From the NCBI GenBank assembly GCA_027623325.1, contig JAQBXY010000016.1:1-64000 (forward strand): 64,000 bases of DNA. The letters are read 5' to 3'. Made by a program: the position numbers and the translations under genes. The notes under the pieces were generated by a model. It was given only the letters and a program-made list of their open reading frames with translations. It was not told the origin of the DNA and did not search any database. Below, piece after piece: positions 27,428 to 37,772 of this stretch (position 1 is its first letter; each line of letters opens with the position of its first letter). The stretch is from Gemmatimonadota bacterium (lineage in GTDB: Bacteria; Gemmatimonadota; Gemmatimonadetes; Longimicrobiales; Gaopeijiaceae).

Positions 27428-30214
27428 CTAGCCCCCGGACTGGAGTCTCTCGAGGAGGGCTCGCAACTGGTCCAGCGCTTCACCAAAGCCTTGCCAGTCC
27501 CCCAGCCTCGCCCGGGACTCTGCCTCCCCGAGTAGCTCGAGGGCAGCGGCGGGCCACGCGGTCTCCTCGGCCCCGCCCTCTACTCTCGGTTGCCCTCCCA
27601 CGGCGGCCGGCGGGACCTGGCTTGCAGCGCCCGGACTCGCGAGACCGGCCAACTGTGCAATGGCGTCGACGAGGTGTTCGGTCATCACGACCCGCCGGCC
27701 ATCGCTCACGACGAATCTGCGGAGTTCGGGGATGGCGTCCTCTTCAGCCGCGAGGAAGACCGGCTCCAGATATAGGAGGCGGCTTCCGACGGGCACTAAG
27801 TGCAGGTGACCCGTCCACACCTCGCTCCCGCCCGTCCGCCAAAGCGAGAACTGCTGAGAGATCAACGGATCTTGCTCGACCAGCGCCTCGATCTGGCGTG
27901 GCCCCGGAACCTGAGCGGCCACCGGAACGTCGATCAGAATCGTCTCAGGCACTCCCGCGTCGTCGGTTCGGGCTACGAGGATCGCTGTGAGGTTCTGTCG
28001 GCCCGCCGGGACGAAAACGGTCGTCAGTTGGAAGCGGGCGTCGGCCTCGTCGGGGAGCCGGTACAACCCGTACTCTGCACGGTACGGAACCGGACTCGTA
28101 TTGTTGGCCAACTCCTCCGGCTCGTCCCAGACGTCCTGCTGCCCGTGGAAGGCCGGGGCTGTTTCCTGGTGGTACTGGAGGAGCACCCGCCCCTGCAGTT
28201 CGAGTAGCGAACGAGAGTATCTCAGGTGTTGCCGGAGCCCGCTCGGCATCTCTCCCATCGGTTGAAGGAGGCCCGGGTACGCACTTTGGAAAGCGTCGGC
28301 AAGCGGATCGTCGACGGGCACCCGATAGAAGTCGATTTCCCCGGTTACGGCGTCGACCGTGACTTTTACGCTGTTGCGGAGATACGTAACGGATCGTCGG
28401 ATCGAGCCGAAGGTCTGGACCTCAGCCAAGGGAAACGCCAGAGTGCCCGTGAATCCTTCGAGAATCCAGACGACGCGGCCATCGTGAACGACCGGATAGG
28501 GCTCCTCGGGGAATCGCAGGAATGGCGCGATGGCCAGGGCTCGCTCGATGACCCGTCGTCGGTGAATGAAGCGGCTCTCCTCGTTCACCTCGGCCGAGAA
28601 GATCAGATTGCCGGCCCGGAAGTGCAGCGCGAGGAGGGCGGTCCGCAGGAACGAAGTGAGTCGAATCCCTTCCGGGTAATCGACGCCGGCCAGCCCTGGG
28701 GTCTGGTCGGGAGCCAAATACTGCCCCGCTCCGGGCGTGATGACCGCGTAGTCTTGCTGCCGTCGGGTGCCGAAGTAGATCTCGGGGCGTTCGAGTCGGA
28801 GCGCAGGGACATCGAAAGACTCCGGAGGTACTTCAGGTGGAATCCCTCGTATGAGCAGTTGCGGACGGCCCTCGGGCGACCGCGTGGTCGCGAGGCTCGC
28901 GACGGCCCCCACACCTGCGATGTAGCGCTCGCGCAGGTGCAAGTTCTGCCAGTTGGGGTCCTGAATACCGCGAGGGTCGACCTGCCGCACCGATATCGCA
29001 ACGGGGGTCACACCGCTTGGGGTCGGATACCGATCGATCGAGACGGCGTCGAAGTCGTAGTAGGGAAAGAGCGCCTCGAGCTCGCGATATGCCGTCAGTA
29101 GCGGACCTGCTCCCCAGACCGGGAGTCCCGCGAACTGACGCCCCGCATCGGCCCAATCGATGCCCTGGTCGGCGACATAGTTGAAGCCTCGGCGCTCAAG
29201 GCGATCGAGTCCAAAGGCCAGCCGGGTGAACTCTAGACTGTACTCGATGTACGGGGTCTCCCGTTCCAGTTCGTTCGGCTCGACACGAAAACTCTGGATA
29301 ACGCGGGGATAGAGATTTCCGATGAGGATGGAGCCGAGCATGACGACCATGAACGATGCGATGATCGGTGACGGGCGATTCTTCCAGGCGCCGAATAGAG
29401 TGGCTCCGGCCGCGCCGAGGCAGATCACGGCCAGAGTCTGCAAGGCCGGAAGTCGGGCCTCTGCATCCGCGAATCCGAAGATCCCCTGAACCGCCGAATT
29501 GCCGTTGAGAAGCAATTCGAAGCGCCCGAGCCAGAGTCGGGCTGCGAGGAGCACAAAGAAGACTGCGAGGATGGCCCCCAAGTGGATTCGGGTCAGATCC
29601 TGGGCGTGCAAACGACCCTTGATCCACGACAGCGCGCCGGTCGCAGCGTAGCCTGCGGTGGCGAGGGTGAAGACGAGGAACGCGACGACCAGCGCGTAGG
29701 TCAGTCCTCCCCCGAGGACTGGGTACCAGAAGACGTAGAAGCCGAGGTCACGCCCGAGGATCGGATCGGTGATGCCCCAGGCCCCGGCCTCCGTCGCCAA
29801 CAAGAGCGCCCTACCAATGCCCGCTGGGACTGCCGCGCCGAACCAAAGGCCGAGCAAGATGGCCACGGTAAGAATCCCCATGGTCACGTATTGGCGAGGG
29901 ATCTGTTCCGAGATCTCGAGGTTGCCGAAGCGACGGCGGATCTGGATTCCGCCCAACGTCGTCGCCGCCACTTTGAGGTTCAGAAATACCAGGAGTCCGA
30001 CCAACATTCCCGCGATCCCTCGAACGCCCCACTCCCACAGGATGCGCGTCCAAAAGATGGACAGGTATCCGGTTTGCGACTGCCAAAGGATCTCGACGTA
30101 GGCAGACGTCAGCGCCCGTCCGATCGCCGAGACGAGGGCGATCACGACGAAGATGGTGATGAGCAGGCGCCCGCCTCGGAGCGCGTTCAAGAAATCGCCT
30201 GACGCGGGTTTCAT
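27428..30214 (-). CDS. UPF0182 family large membrane protein
   Basis: A 928-residue protein of the UPF0182 (COG1615) family, function unknown. The first 290 residues hold about seven membrane helices (the first at about 15-33, LLITIFVVIALVSAIG). The rest is a large, probably extracytoplasmic domain with family motifs such as TPYIEYSLEFTRLAF, YITPG-like VITPGAGQYLA and TYLRNSVKVTVDAVTGE. The last 70 residues after a Pro/Ala-rich linker form a short helical tail. It lies 25 nt after the phosphohexomutase gene, likely in the nuo transcript. Confidence 0.9.
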   Translation of the reverse strand: MKPASGDFLNALRGGRLLITIFVVIALVSAIGRALTSAYVEILWQSQTGYLSIFWTRILWEWGVRGIAGMLVGLLVFLNLKVAATTLGGIQIRRRFGNLEISEQIPRQYVTMGILTVAILLGLWFGAAVPAGIGRALLLATEAGAWGITDPILGRDLGFYVFWYPVLGGGLTYALVVAFLVFTLATAGYAATGALSWIKGRLHAQDLTRIHLGAILAVFFVLLAARLWLGRFELLLNGNSAVQGIFGFADAEARLPALQTLAVICLGAAGATLFGAWKNRPSPIIASFMVVMLGSILIGNLYPRVIQSFRVEPNELERETPYIEYSLEFTRLAFGLDRLERRGFNYVADQGIDWADAGRQFAGLPVWGAGPLLTAYRELEALFPYYDFDAVSIDRYPTPSGVTPVAISVRQVDPRGIQDPNWQNLHLRERYIAGVGAVASLATTRSPEGRPQLLIRGIPPEVPPESFDVPALRLERPEIYFGTRRQQDYAVITPGAGQYLAPDQTPGLAGVDYPEGIRLTSFLRTALLALHFRAGNLIFSAEVNEESRFIHRRRVIERALAIAPFLRFPEEPYPVVHDGRVVWILEGFTGTLAFPLAEVQTFGSIRRSVTYLRNSVKVTVDAVTGEIDFYRVPVDDPLADAFQSAYPGLLQPMGEMPSGLRQHLRYSRSLLELQGRVLLQYHQETAPAFHGQQDVWDEPEELANNTSPVPYRAEYGLYRLPDEADARFQLTTVFVPAGRQNLTAILVARTDDAGVPETILIDVPVAAQVPGPRQIEALVEQDPLISQQFSLWRTGGSEVWTGHLHLVPVGSRLLYLEPVFLAAEEDAIPELRRFVVSDGRRVVMTEHLVDAIAQLAGLASPGAASQVPPAAVGGQPRVEGGAEETAWPAAALELLGEAESRARLGDWQGFGEALDQLRALLERLQSGG

Positions 30215-30230
30215 GAGCGAGGCACGCGGG

Positions 30231-30248
30231 CTCCCGTGATCACGGGAG
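30231..30248. repeat. 18-bp perfect palindrome between phosphohexomutase and UPF0182 genes
   Basis: CTCCCGTGATCACGGGAG is fully self-complementary and overlaps the stop codon of the phosphohexomutase gene, 17 nt before the UPF0182 start. It could be a protein-binding site or, as RNA, a 7-bp hairpin with a GATC loop. No T run follows on either strand. Confidence 0.6.
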
Positions 30249-31607
30249 TGACACCCCGTGGGTCGCGAGCCAGGATGCCACTAATTCACGAATCTCGTCG
30301 AGCCGTTCCGCCGTGCGCGCTTCAAACCGGGCGACGATGACCGGCTGAGTGTTCGAGGTTCTCAGGAGGGCCCAGCCGTCGCCGAACTGCACGCGTGCTC
30401 CGTCGACGTCGATCACGTCATGGCTCTCCTTGAAGTGAACCACCGCCTTGTCGACGATATCCCACTTCTGTTCCTCCGTGACATCGATTCGGATCTCGGC
30501 GGTCGAGAAATAGGTCGGAAAATCGGCGACCTGCTCGGAAAGCGTGCGTGGGGAATGACTCAACAGCGCGATCAGCCGACAGGCGTCGTAGAGCGCATCA
30601 TCGAAGCCAAAGTAGTCGTCGGCAATCATGATGTGCCCCGAGAGTTCACCCGCCAGGAGCGCTCCGGTCTCCTTCATTTTCACCTTCTGCAGAGAGTGTC
30701 CCGTCTTCCACATGATGGGCTCCCCCCCTGCGGCGGCGAACACTTCCGGCAGCGCTTGGCTGCACTTCACGTCGAAGACGAGCTTCTGGCCCGGGCCGCA
30801 CTTCTTCAAGAGGTCGAGACCGAAGATCAGCAGGAGAAGGTCGCCTCGCACGATGGCGCCGTTCTCGTCCACCGCTCCGATACGATCGGCGTCGCCGTCG
30901 AATGCCACGCCGAGATCGTGTTTGTCCTGACGGACAGCGCGGATCAGATCTTCCAGGTTCTTGTCCACCGTCGGGTCAGGATGGTGGTTCGGAAAGGTCC
31001 CATCGGAGTCGCAGAAGAGCGGGGTCACCTCGACGCCCATCGCCTCGAGGAGCTGGACGGCGACGAGCGCCCCGCTGCCGTTCCCGCAATCGACGGCGAC
31101 CTTCATCGGTCGGCCGAGTTCGAAGCGGCCCGCCACGTCGGTCACATATCGGTCGAGCACCTCCGTGGACTCGAGCCCGCCGGCCCCGGTCGTCAGGTCG
31201 CCGCTTGCGATCCGTTGGTAGAGGCCCTGGATGGCGTCGCCGTACAGCGCGGCCCGGCCGCACGTCATCTTGATACCGTTCCATTCCGGCGGGTTGTGCG
31301 ACCCCGTGATTTGTACGGCCGCATCCGTCCCGAACGTGACCTCGGACCAATAGAGAACGGGCGTCGGGACCGTGCCAACAGCGAGAACATCCGCTCCCGC
31401 TGCGCGCAGACCCTTGATGAGCCCCGCCGCGAGGTCCGGTGAGGACAGTCGATTGTCATACCCGACGGCCACCTTCGGCCGTTCGAGCCCGGACTCGGCT
31501 CTCACGTGGGAGGCGAAGGCTCGTCCCACCGCCTCCGTTACCTCCGCGTCGAGGTCTTCACCGACGATGCCACGGATGTCGTACTGCCGAAAGATGTGCG
31601 ACTTCAT
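30240..31607 (-). CDS. Phosphomannomutase/phosphoglucomutase
   Basis: Alpha-D-phosphohexomutase that interconverts hexose 6- and 1-phosphates for sugar-nucleotide and polysaccharide synthesis. The ATG giving MKSHIFRQYDIRG matches the family start and yields 455 residues; the frame stays open far upstream but that part is not gene-like. The phosphoserine is Ser103 (TGSHNPPEWNG), the Mg2+ loop is DGDADR (237-242), the sugar loop GELSGH, and the phosphate-binding loop RTSNTQP. The active site resembles bifunctional PMM/PGM (AlgC type); the substrate is not certain. Confidence 0.93.
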   Translation of the reverse strand: MKSHIFRQYDIRGIVGEDLDAEVTEAVGRAFASHVRAESGLERPKVAVGYDNRLSSPDLAAGLIKGLRAAGADVLAVGTVPTPVLYWSEVTFGTDAAVQITGSHNPPEWNGIKMTCGRAALYGDAIQGLYQRIASGDLTTGAGGLESTEVLDRYVTDVAGRFELGRPMKVAVDCGNGSGALVAVQLLEAMGVEVTPLFCDSDGTFPNHHPDPTVDKNLEDLIRAVRQDKHDLGVAFDGDADRIGAVDENGAIVRGDLLLLIFGLDLLKKCGPGQKLVFDVKCSQALPEVFAAAGGEPIMWKTGHSLQKVKMKETGALLAGELSGHIMIADDYFGFDDALYDACRLIALLSHSPRTLSEQVADFPTYFSTAEIRIDVTEEQKWDIVDKAVVHFKESHDVIDVDGARVQFGDGWALLRTSNTQPVIVARFEARTAERLDEIRELVASWLATHGVSLP

Positions 31608-31630
31608 GGGTCTCGTCGGTTGGATGCGGG

Positions 31631-33166
31631 TTACTGGCCGAGGCCCAGCAGACCTCCGCCTACGGCTCCGAGCCCCTGAACACTGTCCCGAGCGAAGTCG
31701 ATCGCCGCGCCGGGTGCGAAGCCCAAATAGAGGACGACGCACACCGAGGCGATCAAGGCGATACGCATGGGGAACGGTGTAATGACCAGGGTATGCTGGC
31801 CCTCTGTGACTTGGTCTTTCATCCACATGAACCACGCCAGCCGCAGATAGTACCAATACGAGGCGATGGTCGTGAGGACCAGGATCACCGACAGATACCA
31901 GAGCTGAGCGTCGGCCGCGCCCTGCAGCACGTAGATCTTCGCCATGAAGCCACCCGTACCCGGGAAGCCGGCGAGGGACAACAGGAAGATCGTGAGGACC
32001 ACGCCCAAGAACGGTCGGGCCCAGCCGAAGCCCGCGTAGTCCTCCACCTGCAGTCTCTCTTCAGCCTGATGCGCCGCACCGATGACGATCGCGAACGCCC
32101 CGATGTTCATGACCGTGTAGATCAGCAGATAGAAGAGCATGCCGGCTGCGGCCGTCTCGTTCGCCGCGGTAAGTGCCACCAACAAATAGCCTGCGTGGGC
32201 GATGCTCGAGTATGCGAGCATTCGCTTGACGTTCGATTGCACGAGCGCCATCAGGTTCGCCGACACCATCGTGATCGCTGCGAGCCACCACAGAACCGGA
32301 TACCACGTCTCGTACGAGGCGTCGAAGGCGACCAAGAAGACGCGTAGGAACGCTACGAACGCTGCCGCCTTCACTCCGGCGGACATGAAGGCGGTGACCG
32401 GAGCGGGTGCGCCTTCGTAGACGTCGGGCGTCCACATGTGGAACGGAACTGCCGAGACCTTGAATCCGAACCCGATGATCAAGAACGTGATCGCCAACGT
32501 CGTGAGCGTGCCGGACGCGGCGCCCGATGCGATCCGCTCCCCGATCACCGAGACGTTCGTGCTCCCGGTCGCCCCGTAGGTCAAGGCTATTCCGTACAGA
32601 AAGAAGCCGGTCGCGAATGCGCCCAAAAGGAAGTACTTGAGACCTGCCTCGGCCGACTTACGCTCTCGCCGATTGAAAGCCGTCAGCGCATAGACGGCGA
32701 TCGACATCACCTCGAGGCCGAGGAAGATGACGATCAGATCGCGCCCGCCCGCCATGAACATCATGCCTGCGGTGGCGAAGAGCATCAGGGCGTAGAACTC
32801 TCCGGCCTGGAGCCGTTGCCGGTACACGTAGGCGAACGAGATGAGGATCGAGAGTGCCGCCGCAATAAGGAAGATCCAGTTGGCGAAGAGACGGAAGCCG
32901 TCGACTGCAATCATCGAGGTCCGCCCAACCTCCGTCACCCCGTAAAGCCACCCGTTGGCTAGAGCGGAAAGCAGCACGCCCACGAGTGCCAGCCACCCGA
33001 GGTCGGCGCCTCCACTCAAGGTGGGATCGCCACCCTCCTCGGCTCCGCCCTTCTTGTGCTTGCCCGACACACCCGCGATCAGCACGACCATTCCCCAGGC
33101 GCAGAGGATGATCTCGGGAAGGAGGGCCCACCAGAAGTGGAGCTGCCGACTGAAGTCTAGTTCCAT
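31631..33166 (-). CDS. nuoN: NADH-quinone oxidoreductase subunit N
   Basis: Antiporter-like proton-pumping membrane subunit of complex I. 511 residues with about 14 helices. Conserved features are the lysine-bearing helix segments KYFLLGAFATGFFLYGIALTYG and FKVSAVPFHMWTPDVYEGAP, plus SNVKRMLAYSSIAHAGYLL. A Lys/Gly-rich loop (about 36-50) is unusual but small. Last nuo gene, 23 nt before the phosphohexomutase gene. Confidence 0.96.
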   Translation of the reverse strand: MELDFSRQLHFWWALLPEIILCAWGMVVLIAGVSGKHKKGGAEEGGDPTLSGGADLGWLALVGVLLSALANGWLYGVTEVGRTSMIAVDGFRLFANWIFLIAAALSILISFAYVYRQRLQAGEFYALMLFATAGMMFMAGGRDLIVIFLGLEVMSIAVYALTAFNRRERKSAEAGLKYFLLGAFATGFFLYGIALTYGATGSTNVSVIGERIASGAASGTLTTLAITFLIIGFGFKVSAVPFHMWTPDVYEGAPAPVTAFMSAGVKAAAFVAFLRVFLVAFDASYETWYPVLWWLAAITMVSANLMALVQSNVKRMLAYSSIAHAGYLLVALTAANETAAAGMLFYLLIYTVMNIGAFAIVIGAAHQAEERLQVEDYAGFGWARPFLGVVLTIFLLSLAGFPGTGGFMAKIYVLQGAADAQLWYLSVILVLTTIASYWYYLRLAWFMWMKDQVTEGQHTLVITPFPMRIALIASVCVVLYLGFAPGAAIDFARDSVQGLGAVGGGLLGLGQ

Positions 33167-33181
33167 GAGTGCGTATCCGGC

Positions 33182-34783
33182 CTATTCATCGCCGTCGGTG
33201 ACTTGGATGCCATCATCCTCGACATCCGGGCCTGCGTCTGGTGTGGGGTCGAAGGACGCCTGAGCATCGGCCGCCCCGGCGGCTTCGACACGCTCGATCA
33301 CGGCCCGCACGCTCGGTTCCATGCGCTCGAGCAGGGGCGTCGGGTGCCACCCGATCAGGATCATGAGTGCGCACAGCGGGGCCAGGATCACCATCTCACG
33401 CGAGGACAGATCTTTGATCTGCCGGTTCTCGTCCGTCTCCAACTTGTTGAAGAAGACGGTTTGAACCATGGGGAGCATGTAATACGCCGCGAAGATTACG
33501 CCGAGGGTCGCAATGAACGCGATCGTCGGGTGTGACTCGAAGGTTCCGAGCAGCGCGAGAAACTCGCCCACGAAACCACTCGTGCCAGGAAGGCCGATCG
33601 AGGCGAGCGCCGTGATGACGAATGCGGTGGCGAACCAGGGGGCGACGCGCGCAATGCCTCCGAATTCAGCGATCGTTCGCGTGTGCCGGCGCTCGTACAG
33701 CATGCCGAGCAGAAGGAAGAGTGCCCCGGTGCTGATGCCGTGAGAGATCATCACGATCAGCCCGCCCTGAATACCGTTCACATTGAGCGCGAAGATGCCG
33801 AGCACCACGAAGCCCATGTGGGCGACTGATGTGTATGCGACCAGCTTCTTCGCGTCAGGTTGGACGGCGGCAACCCAGGCCGTGTAGAGAATGCCGATGA
33901 CACCAAGCACAAGCATGGTGGTGACCACGGTCGGGTGTTGAGCCGCGACCGGGAAGAGCGGCAGAAGGAAACGCAGGAACCCGTACGTCCCCATCTTGAG
34001 GAGCACTGCCGCCAGAATCACCGACCCGGGCGTGGGCGCCTCGACGTGTGCGTCCGGTAGCCACGTGTGCAGAGGGAACAGCGGCACCTTCACACTGAAC
34101 GCGAGCGCGAAGGCTGTGAAGAGCCAGAGCTGTTCGGTACCGGAAAGCGGCACCTGGAGCAGGTCCGCATAGGCGAAGGTCGGTAAGCCTAGTACCAGCT
34201 TCGCCTTGGCGAAGAGGTACAAGATGCCGACGAGCATGAGGAGCGAGCCGAACGCCGTGTACAGGAAGAACTTGATCGCCGCGTAGATCCGGCGCTCGCC
34301 TCCCCAGATGCCGACGATGAAGTACATCGGCACCAACGTCAGCTCGAAGAAGACGTAGAAGAGGAATACGTCGGTGGCCACGAACACCCCGATCACCGCA
34401 GCCTCGAGGAGGAGCATCAGAGCGTAGAACGCTCGCTCGCGCTTCTGGATGTAGTTGAACGAGCCGAGGATCGCCAACGAAGTGGTGAAAGTCGTCAGCA
34501 TCACCATGAACAGGCTGATACCGTCGATGCCGAGCGAGTAGCTGACCCCCCACGCCTCGATCCAGGGGGTGGTACTCACCATCTGCATGTCGGCTCGCGT
34601 GGGATCGAACGCCCACCACAGTCCGAGGCTCAGAACGAAGACGCCGATCGACCACCAAAATGCGAGGATCTTTGCCTGGGCCTCATCGGCCCACAGCACG
34701 AGTCCGACGCCTAGAACCGGCAGCCAGATGAGCGCGTGCAAGGCCCATCCAGAGTATCCCAGGGACTCGAGTAATGCGGTCAT
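33182..34783 (-). CDS. nuoM: NADH-quinone oxidoreductase subunit M
   Basis: Antiporter-like proton-pumping subunit of complex I. 533 residues. Conserved pieces include FELTLVPMYFIVGIWGGERRIYAAIKFFLYTAFGSLLM (Glu and Lys of the proton path), FSVKVPLFPLHTWLPDAHVEAPT and KKLVAYTSVAHMGFV. The last 40 residues are acidic and soluble. It starts 12 nt after nuoL. Confidence 0.97.
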   Translation of the reverse strand: MTALLESLGYSGWALHALIWLPVLGVGLVLWADEAQAKILAFWWSIGVFVLSLGLWWAFDPTRADMQMVSTTPWIEAWGVSYSLGIDGISLFMVMLTTFTTSLAILGSFNYIQKRERAFYALMLLLEAAVIGVFVATDVFLFYVFFELTLVPMYFIVGIWGGERRIYAAIKFFLYTAFGSLLMLVGILYLFAKAKLVLGLPTFAYADLLQVPLSGTEQLWLFTAFALAFSVKVPLFPLHTWLPDAHVEAPTPGSVILAAVLLKMGTYGFLRFLLPLFPVAAQHPTVVTTMLVLGVIGILYTAWVAAVQPDAKKLVAYTSVAHMGFVVLGIFALNVNGIQGGLIVMISHGISTGALFLLLGMLYERRHTRTIAEFGGIARVAPWFATAFVITALASIGLPGTSGFVGEFLALLGTFESHPTIAFIATLGVIFAAYYMLPMVQTVFFNKLETDENRQIKDLSSREMVILAPLCALMILIGWHPTPLLERMEPSVRAVIERVEAAGAADAQASFDPTPDAGPDVEDDGIQVTDGDE

Positions 34784-34795
34784 GATGGGCGCCCC

Positions 34796-36970
34796 TTAGA
34801 AGAGTGAGGCGCCGAGGATGACCAACACCCCGACGGTGAGGATGAACGCGTAGGTGTTCACGGATCCGGTTTGGAACATGGAGATGCCCCAGCCAATGCC
34901 CTTCGACACCAGGCCGACCGCGTTGACGGTGCCGTCGATGATGCGGGCATCTACAACTCTCCAGCAGAATCGAGAGGCCTCGATGATCGGCTGGACAATG
35001 AAGCGGTCGTAGATCTCGTCCACGTAGTACTTGTTGTACAGCAGCGCCGAGATGCCCGTCAGTTCGGTGGTATCCTCGGCCACCGACACGATCTTCTGTC
35101 TGCCCACGGTGCGTATGGTCAACAAGACGACGACACCAGCCGCCACGGTCGACAGGACCGCCCACAGCACCTCACCGCCCCCGAACGGAGCGGAGTGCGA
35201 CAGTTCACCCAGGTTGACCTCCTGGATGTGGTGTGCCTGAGCCGTCAGAGGCTCGAGCCAGTGATGGAGCCACTCGCTCATGGGAAAGGCGCCCATGCCA
35301 CCGAGGAACGAGTTCTGAATCGCCTCGGGGACGTTGATCCAGCCGCCGAACGCGGACAGTGCGGCGAGGACGGCGAGCGGAATCCACATTGTGGCCGGAG
35401 CCTCGTGCAGTTGCTTCGCCTCCGCCTCTCCGGTCCGATTGGTGCCATGAAACGTCATGACCATCATGCGGGTCATGTAGAACGCGGTCAGCATGGCTGC
35501 GGCGAGCGCGATGATCCAGTAGATGGTGTACAGCGTCGGAAACGGTGCGCCCGCCGCGCCGCCGAACGCTGCCGTCTGCCAAATGATCTCGTCCTTCGAG
35601 AAGAAGCCCGCGAACGGCCAAATACCGGCGATCGCGAGTGTGGCGACCCACATCGTGGCCCACGTGATCGGCATGTAGGCCTTCAGGCCGCCCATGTTGC
35701 GCATGTCCTGTGCGTCTTCATGGCGGTGGGTGCTGTGATACGCATGGTGCATCGCGTGAATCACCGCGCCCGACCCTAGGAAGAGCAGCGCCTTGAAGAA
35801 GGCGTGGGTCATGAGGTGGAAGACCCCGGCAGCATAGGCGCCGACCCCGACCCCGACGAACATGTATCCGAGTTGGGATACCGTGGAGTACGCCAGCACC
35901 TTCTTGATGTCGTTCTGCTTCAAGGCGATCGTCGCCGCGAACAGCGCCGTCAGGGCGCCGACACCGGCAACCGTCGCACTCGCCACAGGCGAAAGTGCGA
36001 ACAGAACCGATGAGCGCGCGACCAGGTAGACGCCTGCGGTGACCATCGTTGCGGCGTGGATCAGTGCCGAAACGGGCGTCGGACCCGCCATCGCGTCGGG
36101 CAACCACACGTAGAGCGGCATTTGAGCGCTCTTGCCGACCGCGCCCAGGAAGAAGAAGAGCGTGATCGCGGTCACGAGCGCGCCCCCATACGCGAGCGTC
36201 TCGGCCTCCGCGAACACAGGGACGAAATCGACGGTATGGAACGCCTTGTAGAGCAGGAACATGGCGATGAGGAATCCGACATCGCCGATACGGTTGACGA
36301 TGAACGCCTTCTTGCCTGCGTCGGCCTTCTCCCGATCGGCGAACCAGAAACCGATGAGGAGATACGAGCAGAGTCCGACGCCCTCCCACCCCACGAACAT
36401 CAGCGCGTAGCTCGAACCCATCACCAGCACGAGCATGAAGAACACGAAGAGGTTCAGATAAGCGAAGTACCGCGGGTACCCTGGGTCCTCCTTCATGTAG
36501 CCCACGCTGAAGACGTGGATGAGGAAGCCCACGCCGGTGATGATCATCATCATGATCATCGAGAGCTGGTCGAGCTGAAGTGCTGCGTCGACCGTGAAGG
36601 TTCCGGTCGCCATCCAGGTCCAGTAGTGCACCACTACCGGGGCTTCCAGGTGGACGCCCAGCATCCGCCCGAAGTTCACCAGCGTGATCAGGAAGGCGCC
36701 TGCCATGACGCCGGGCCCGATCCACGTCGGCAGCGTGTGGGTCGACGGGCGCGAATCCGGACCACCGAGGTTGAACTCGCCACCCGCCCGGACCGCATCG
36801 GCGGAAGCGCGTCCGTGCCGAAGCGCGAGGATTCCGTTCGCGAGGAAGCCGAGCAGAGGAAGAAGGACGACCAGGCCGGGAAGGAACGGCTCGAAGTGAG
36901 CTCCCTCCGCGGCGGCCTGCCCCCCGCCCTGGGTCAACGCGATCAGGGAAGCGAACACGCCGCTTACCAT
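34796..36970 (-). CDS. nuoL: NADH-quinone oxidoreductase subunit L
   Basis: Distal antiporter-like subunit whose long lateral helix couples the proton channels of complex I. 724 residues, somewhat longer than E. coli (613). Motifs seen are [28 protein letters not shown]-like [41 protein letters not shown] and [18 protein letters not shown]. The C-terminal 200 residues contain the long helix and last anchor. Overlaps nuoK by 7 nt. Confidence 0.97.
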   Translation of the reverse strand: MVSGVFASLIALTQGGGQAAAEGAHFEPFLPGLVVLLPLLGFLANGILALRHGRASADAVRAGGEFNLGGPDSRPSTHTLPTWIGPGVMAGAFLITLVNFGRMLGVHLEAPVVVHYWTWMATGTFTVDAALQLDQLSMIMMMIITGVGFLIHVFSVGYMKEDPGYPRYFAYLNLFVFFMLVLVMGSSYALMFVGWEGVGLCSYLLIGFWFADREKADAGKKAFIVNRIGDVGFLIAMFLLYKAFHTVDFVPVFAEAETLAYGGALVTAITLFFFLGAVGKSAQMPLYVWLPDAMAGPTPVSALIHAATMVTAGVYLVARSSVLFALSPVASATVAGVGALTALFAATIALKQNDIKKVLAYSTVSQLGYMFVGVGVGAYAAGVFHLMTHAFFKALLFLGSGAVIHAMHHAYHSTHRHEDAQDMRNMGGLKAYMPITWATMWVATLAIAGIWPFAGFFSKDEIIWQTAAFGGAAGAPFPTLYTIYWIIALAAAMLTAFYMTRMMVMTFHGTNRTGEAEAKQLHEAPATMWIPLAVLAALSAFGGWINVPEAIQNSFLGGMGAFPMSEWLHHWLEPLTAQAHHIQEVNLGELSHSAPFGGGEVLWAVLSTVAAGVVVLLTIRTVGRQKIVSVAEDTTELTGISALLYNKYYVDEIYDRFIVQPIIEASRFCWRVVDARIIDGTVNAVGLVSKGIGWGISMFQTGSVNTYAFILTVGVLVILGASLF

Positions 36971-37257
36971 TTCAGGAGGTTGAAGCTATCCACGTTGACC
37001 GTCTCGTAGTGGCGGAAGATCGAGATGATGATGGCAAGGCCGACCGCGGCTTCGGCAGCCGCGACGGTCATGACAAAGAAGACGAAGATCTGTCCATCGA
37101 TTCCCCACATACGGGAGAACGCCACGAAACTCAGGTTCACGGCGTTCAGCTGTAGCTCGACGCAGAGAAACATGATGATGGCGTTGCGACGGACGAGAAA
37201 ACCGAAGGTCCCGATCACGAAGAGGATCGCACTGAGTACCAGCGCTTCGGTGATCAT
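36964..37257 (-). CDS. nuoK: NADH-quinone oxidoreductase subunit K
   Basis: Small three-helix membrane subunit (97 residues, starting [10 protein letters not shown]). The two membrane glutamates of the proton path are present in [14 protein letters not shown] and [11 protein letters not shown]. The frame stays open upstream for 280 more codons, but that part is only the other-frame shadow of nuoJ and nuoI. A strong GGAGGTG lies directly before the ATG, which overlaps the nuoJ stop by 1 nt. Confidence 0.97.
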   Translation of the reverse strand: MITEALVLSAILFVIGTFGFLVRRNAIIMFLCVELQLNAVNLSFVAFSRMWGIDGQIFVFFVMTVAAAEAAVGLAIIISIFRHYETVNVDSFNLLKW

Positions 37258-37772
37258 CACACCTCCTTCTTCGCGAGAACGAGTGCGCCAACGATCGCGA
37301 CCAGGAGCAGGATGCCCGTGATCTCGAAGGGGACGACGTACGTCGTGTAGAGCGGTTGGGCGATCGCCCCGATCGCACCGTGCTCTGCGATCGCGGCGTC
37401 GATCGCGACCCCGCCGGCGGTGATGTCGGAGGACCCGGCCGCGCCCAGTCGCTGGGCCAGGAGTCCGGAGATCGCACCGACAATCGCGAAGGAAAGCACA
37501 GCGAATGCCCCGCCCTTCAGGTCCCGCTGGTAATCGTGCCCGAGGTTTAGGAGCATGATCACGAAGAGGAAGAGCACCATGATGGCGCCCGCGTACACGA
37601 TGATCTGGATGGCCGCGAGGAAGTGGGCCTCCAACAGGACGAAGGTGGCCGCCATCGCGGCCAAGGTCGTGACCATGAAGAGAAGACTGCCAACCGGGCT
37701 CTTCGCCATGACGACCCCGATCGCACCACCGATCGCGAGCCCAGCGAACAGATAGAAGAGAATCGTTACCAC
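37257..37772 (-). CDS. nuoJ: NADH-quinone oxidoreductase subunit J
   Basis: Five-helix membrane subunit next to the quinone channel; helix 3 takes part in conformational coupling. Motifs: [24 protein letters not shown] and [23 protein letters not shown]. The GTG at 37772 overlaps the nuoI stop as TAGTG and gives 171 residues; a GTG at 37802, 30 nt upstream, is an alternative. The loop after helix 4 is rich in Gly and Ala. Confidence 0.94.
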   Translation of the reverse strand: MVTILFYLFAGLAIGGAIGVVMAKSPVGSLLFMVTTLAAMAATFVLLEAHFLAAIQIIVYAGAIMVLFLFVIMLLNLGHDYQRDLKGGAFAVLSFAIVGAISGLLAQRLGAAGSSDITAGGVAIDAAIAEHGAIGAIAQPLYTTYVVPFEITGILLLVAIVGALVLAKKEV

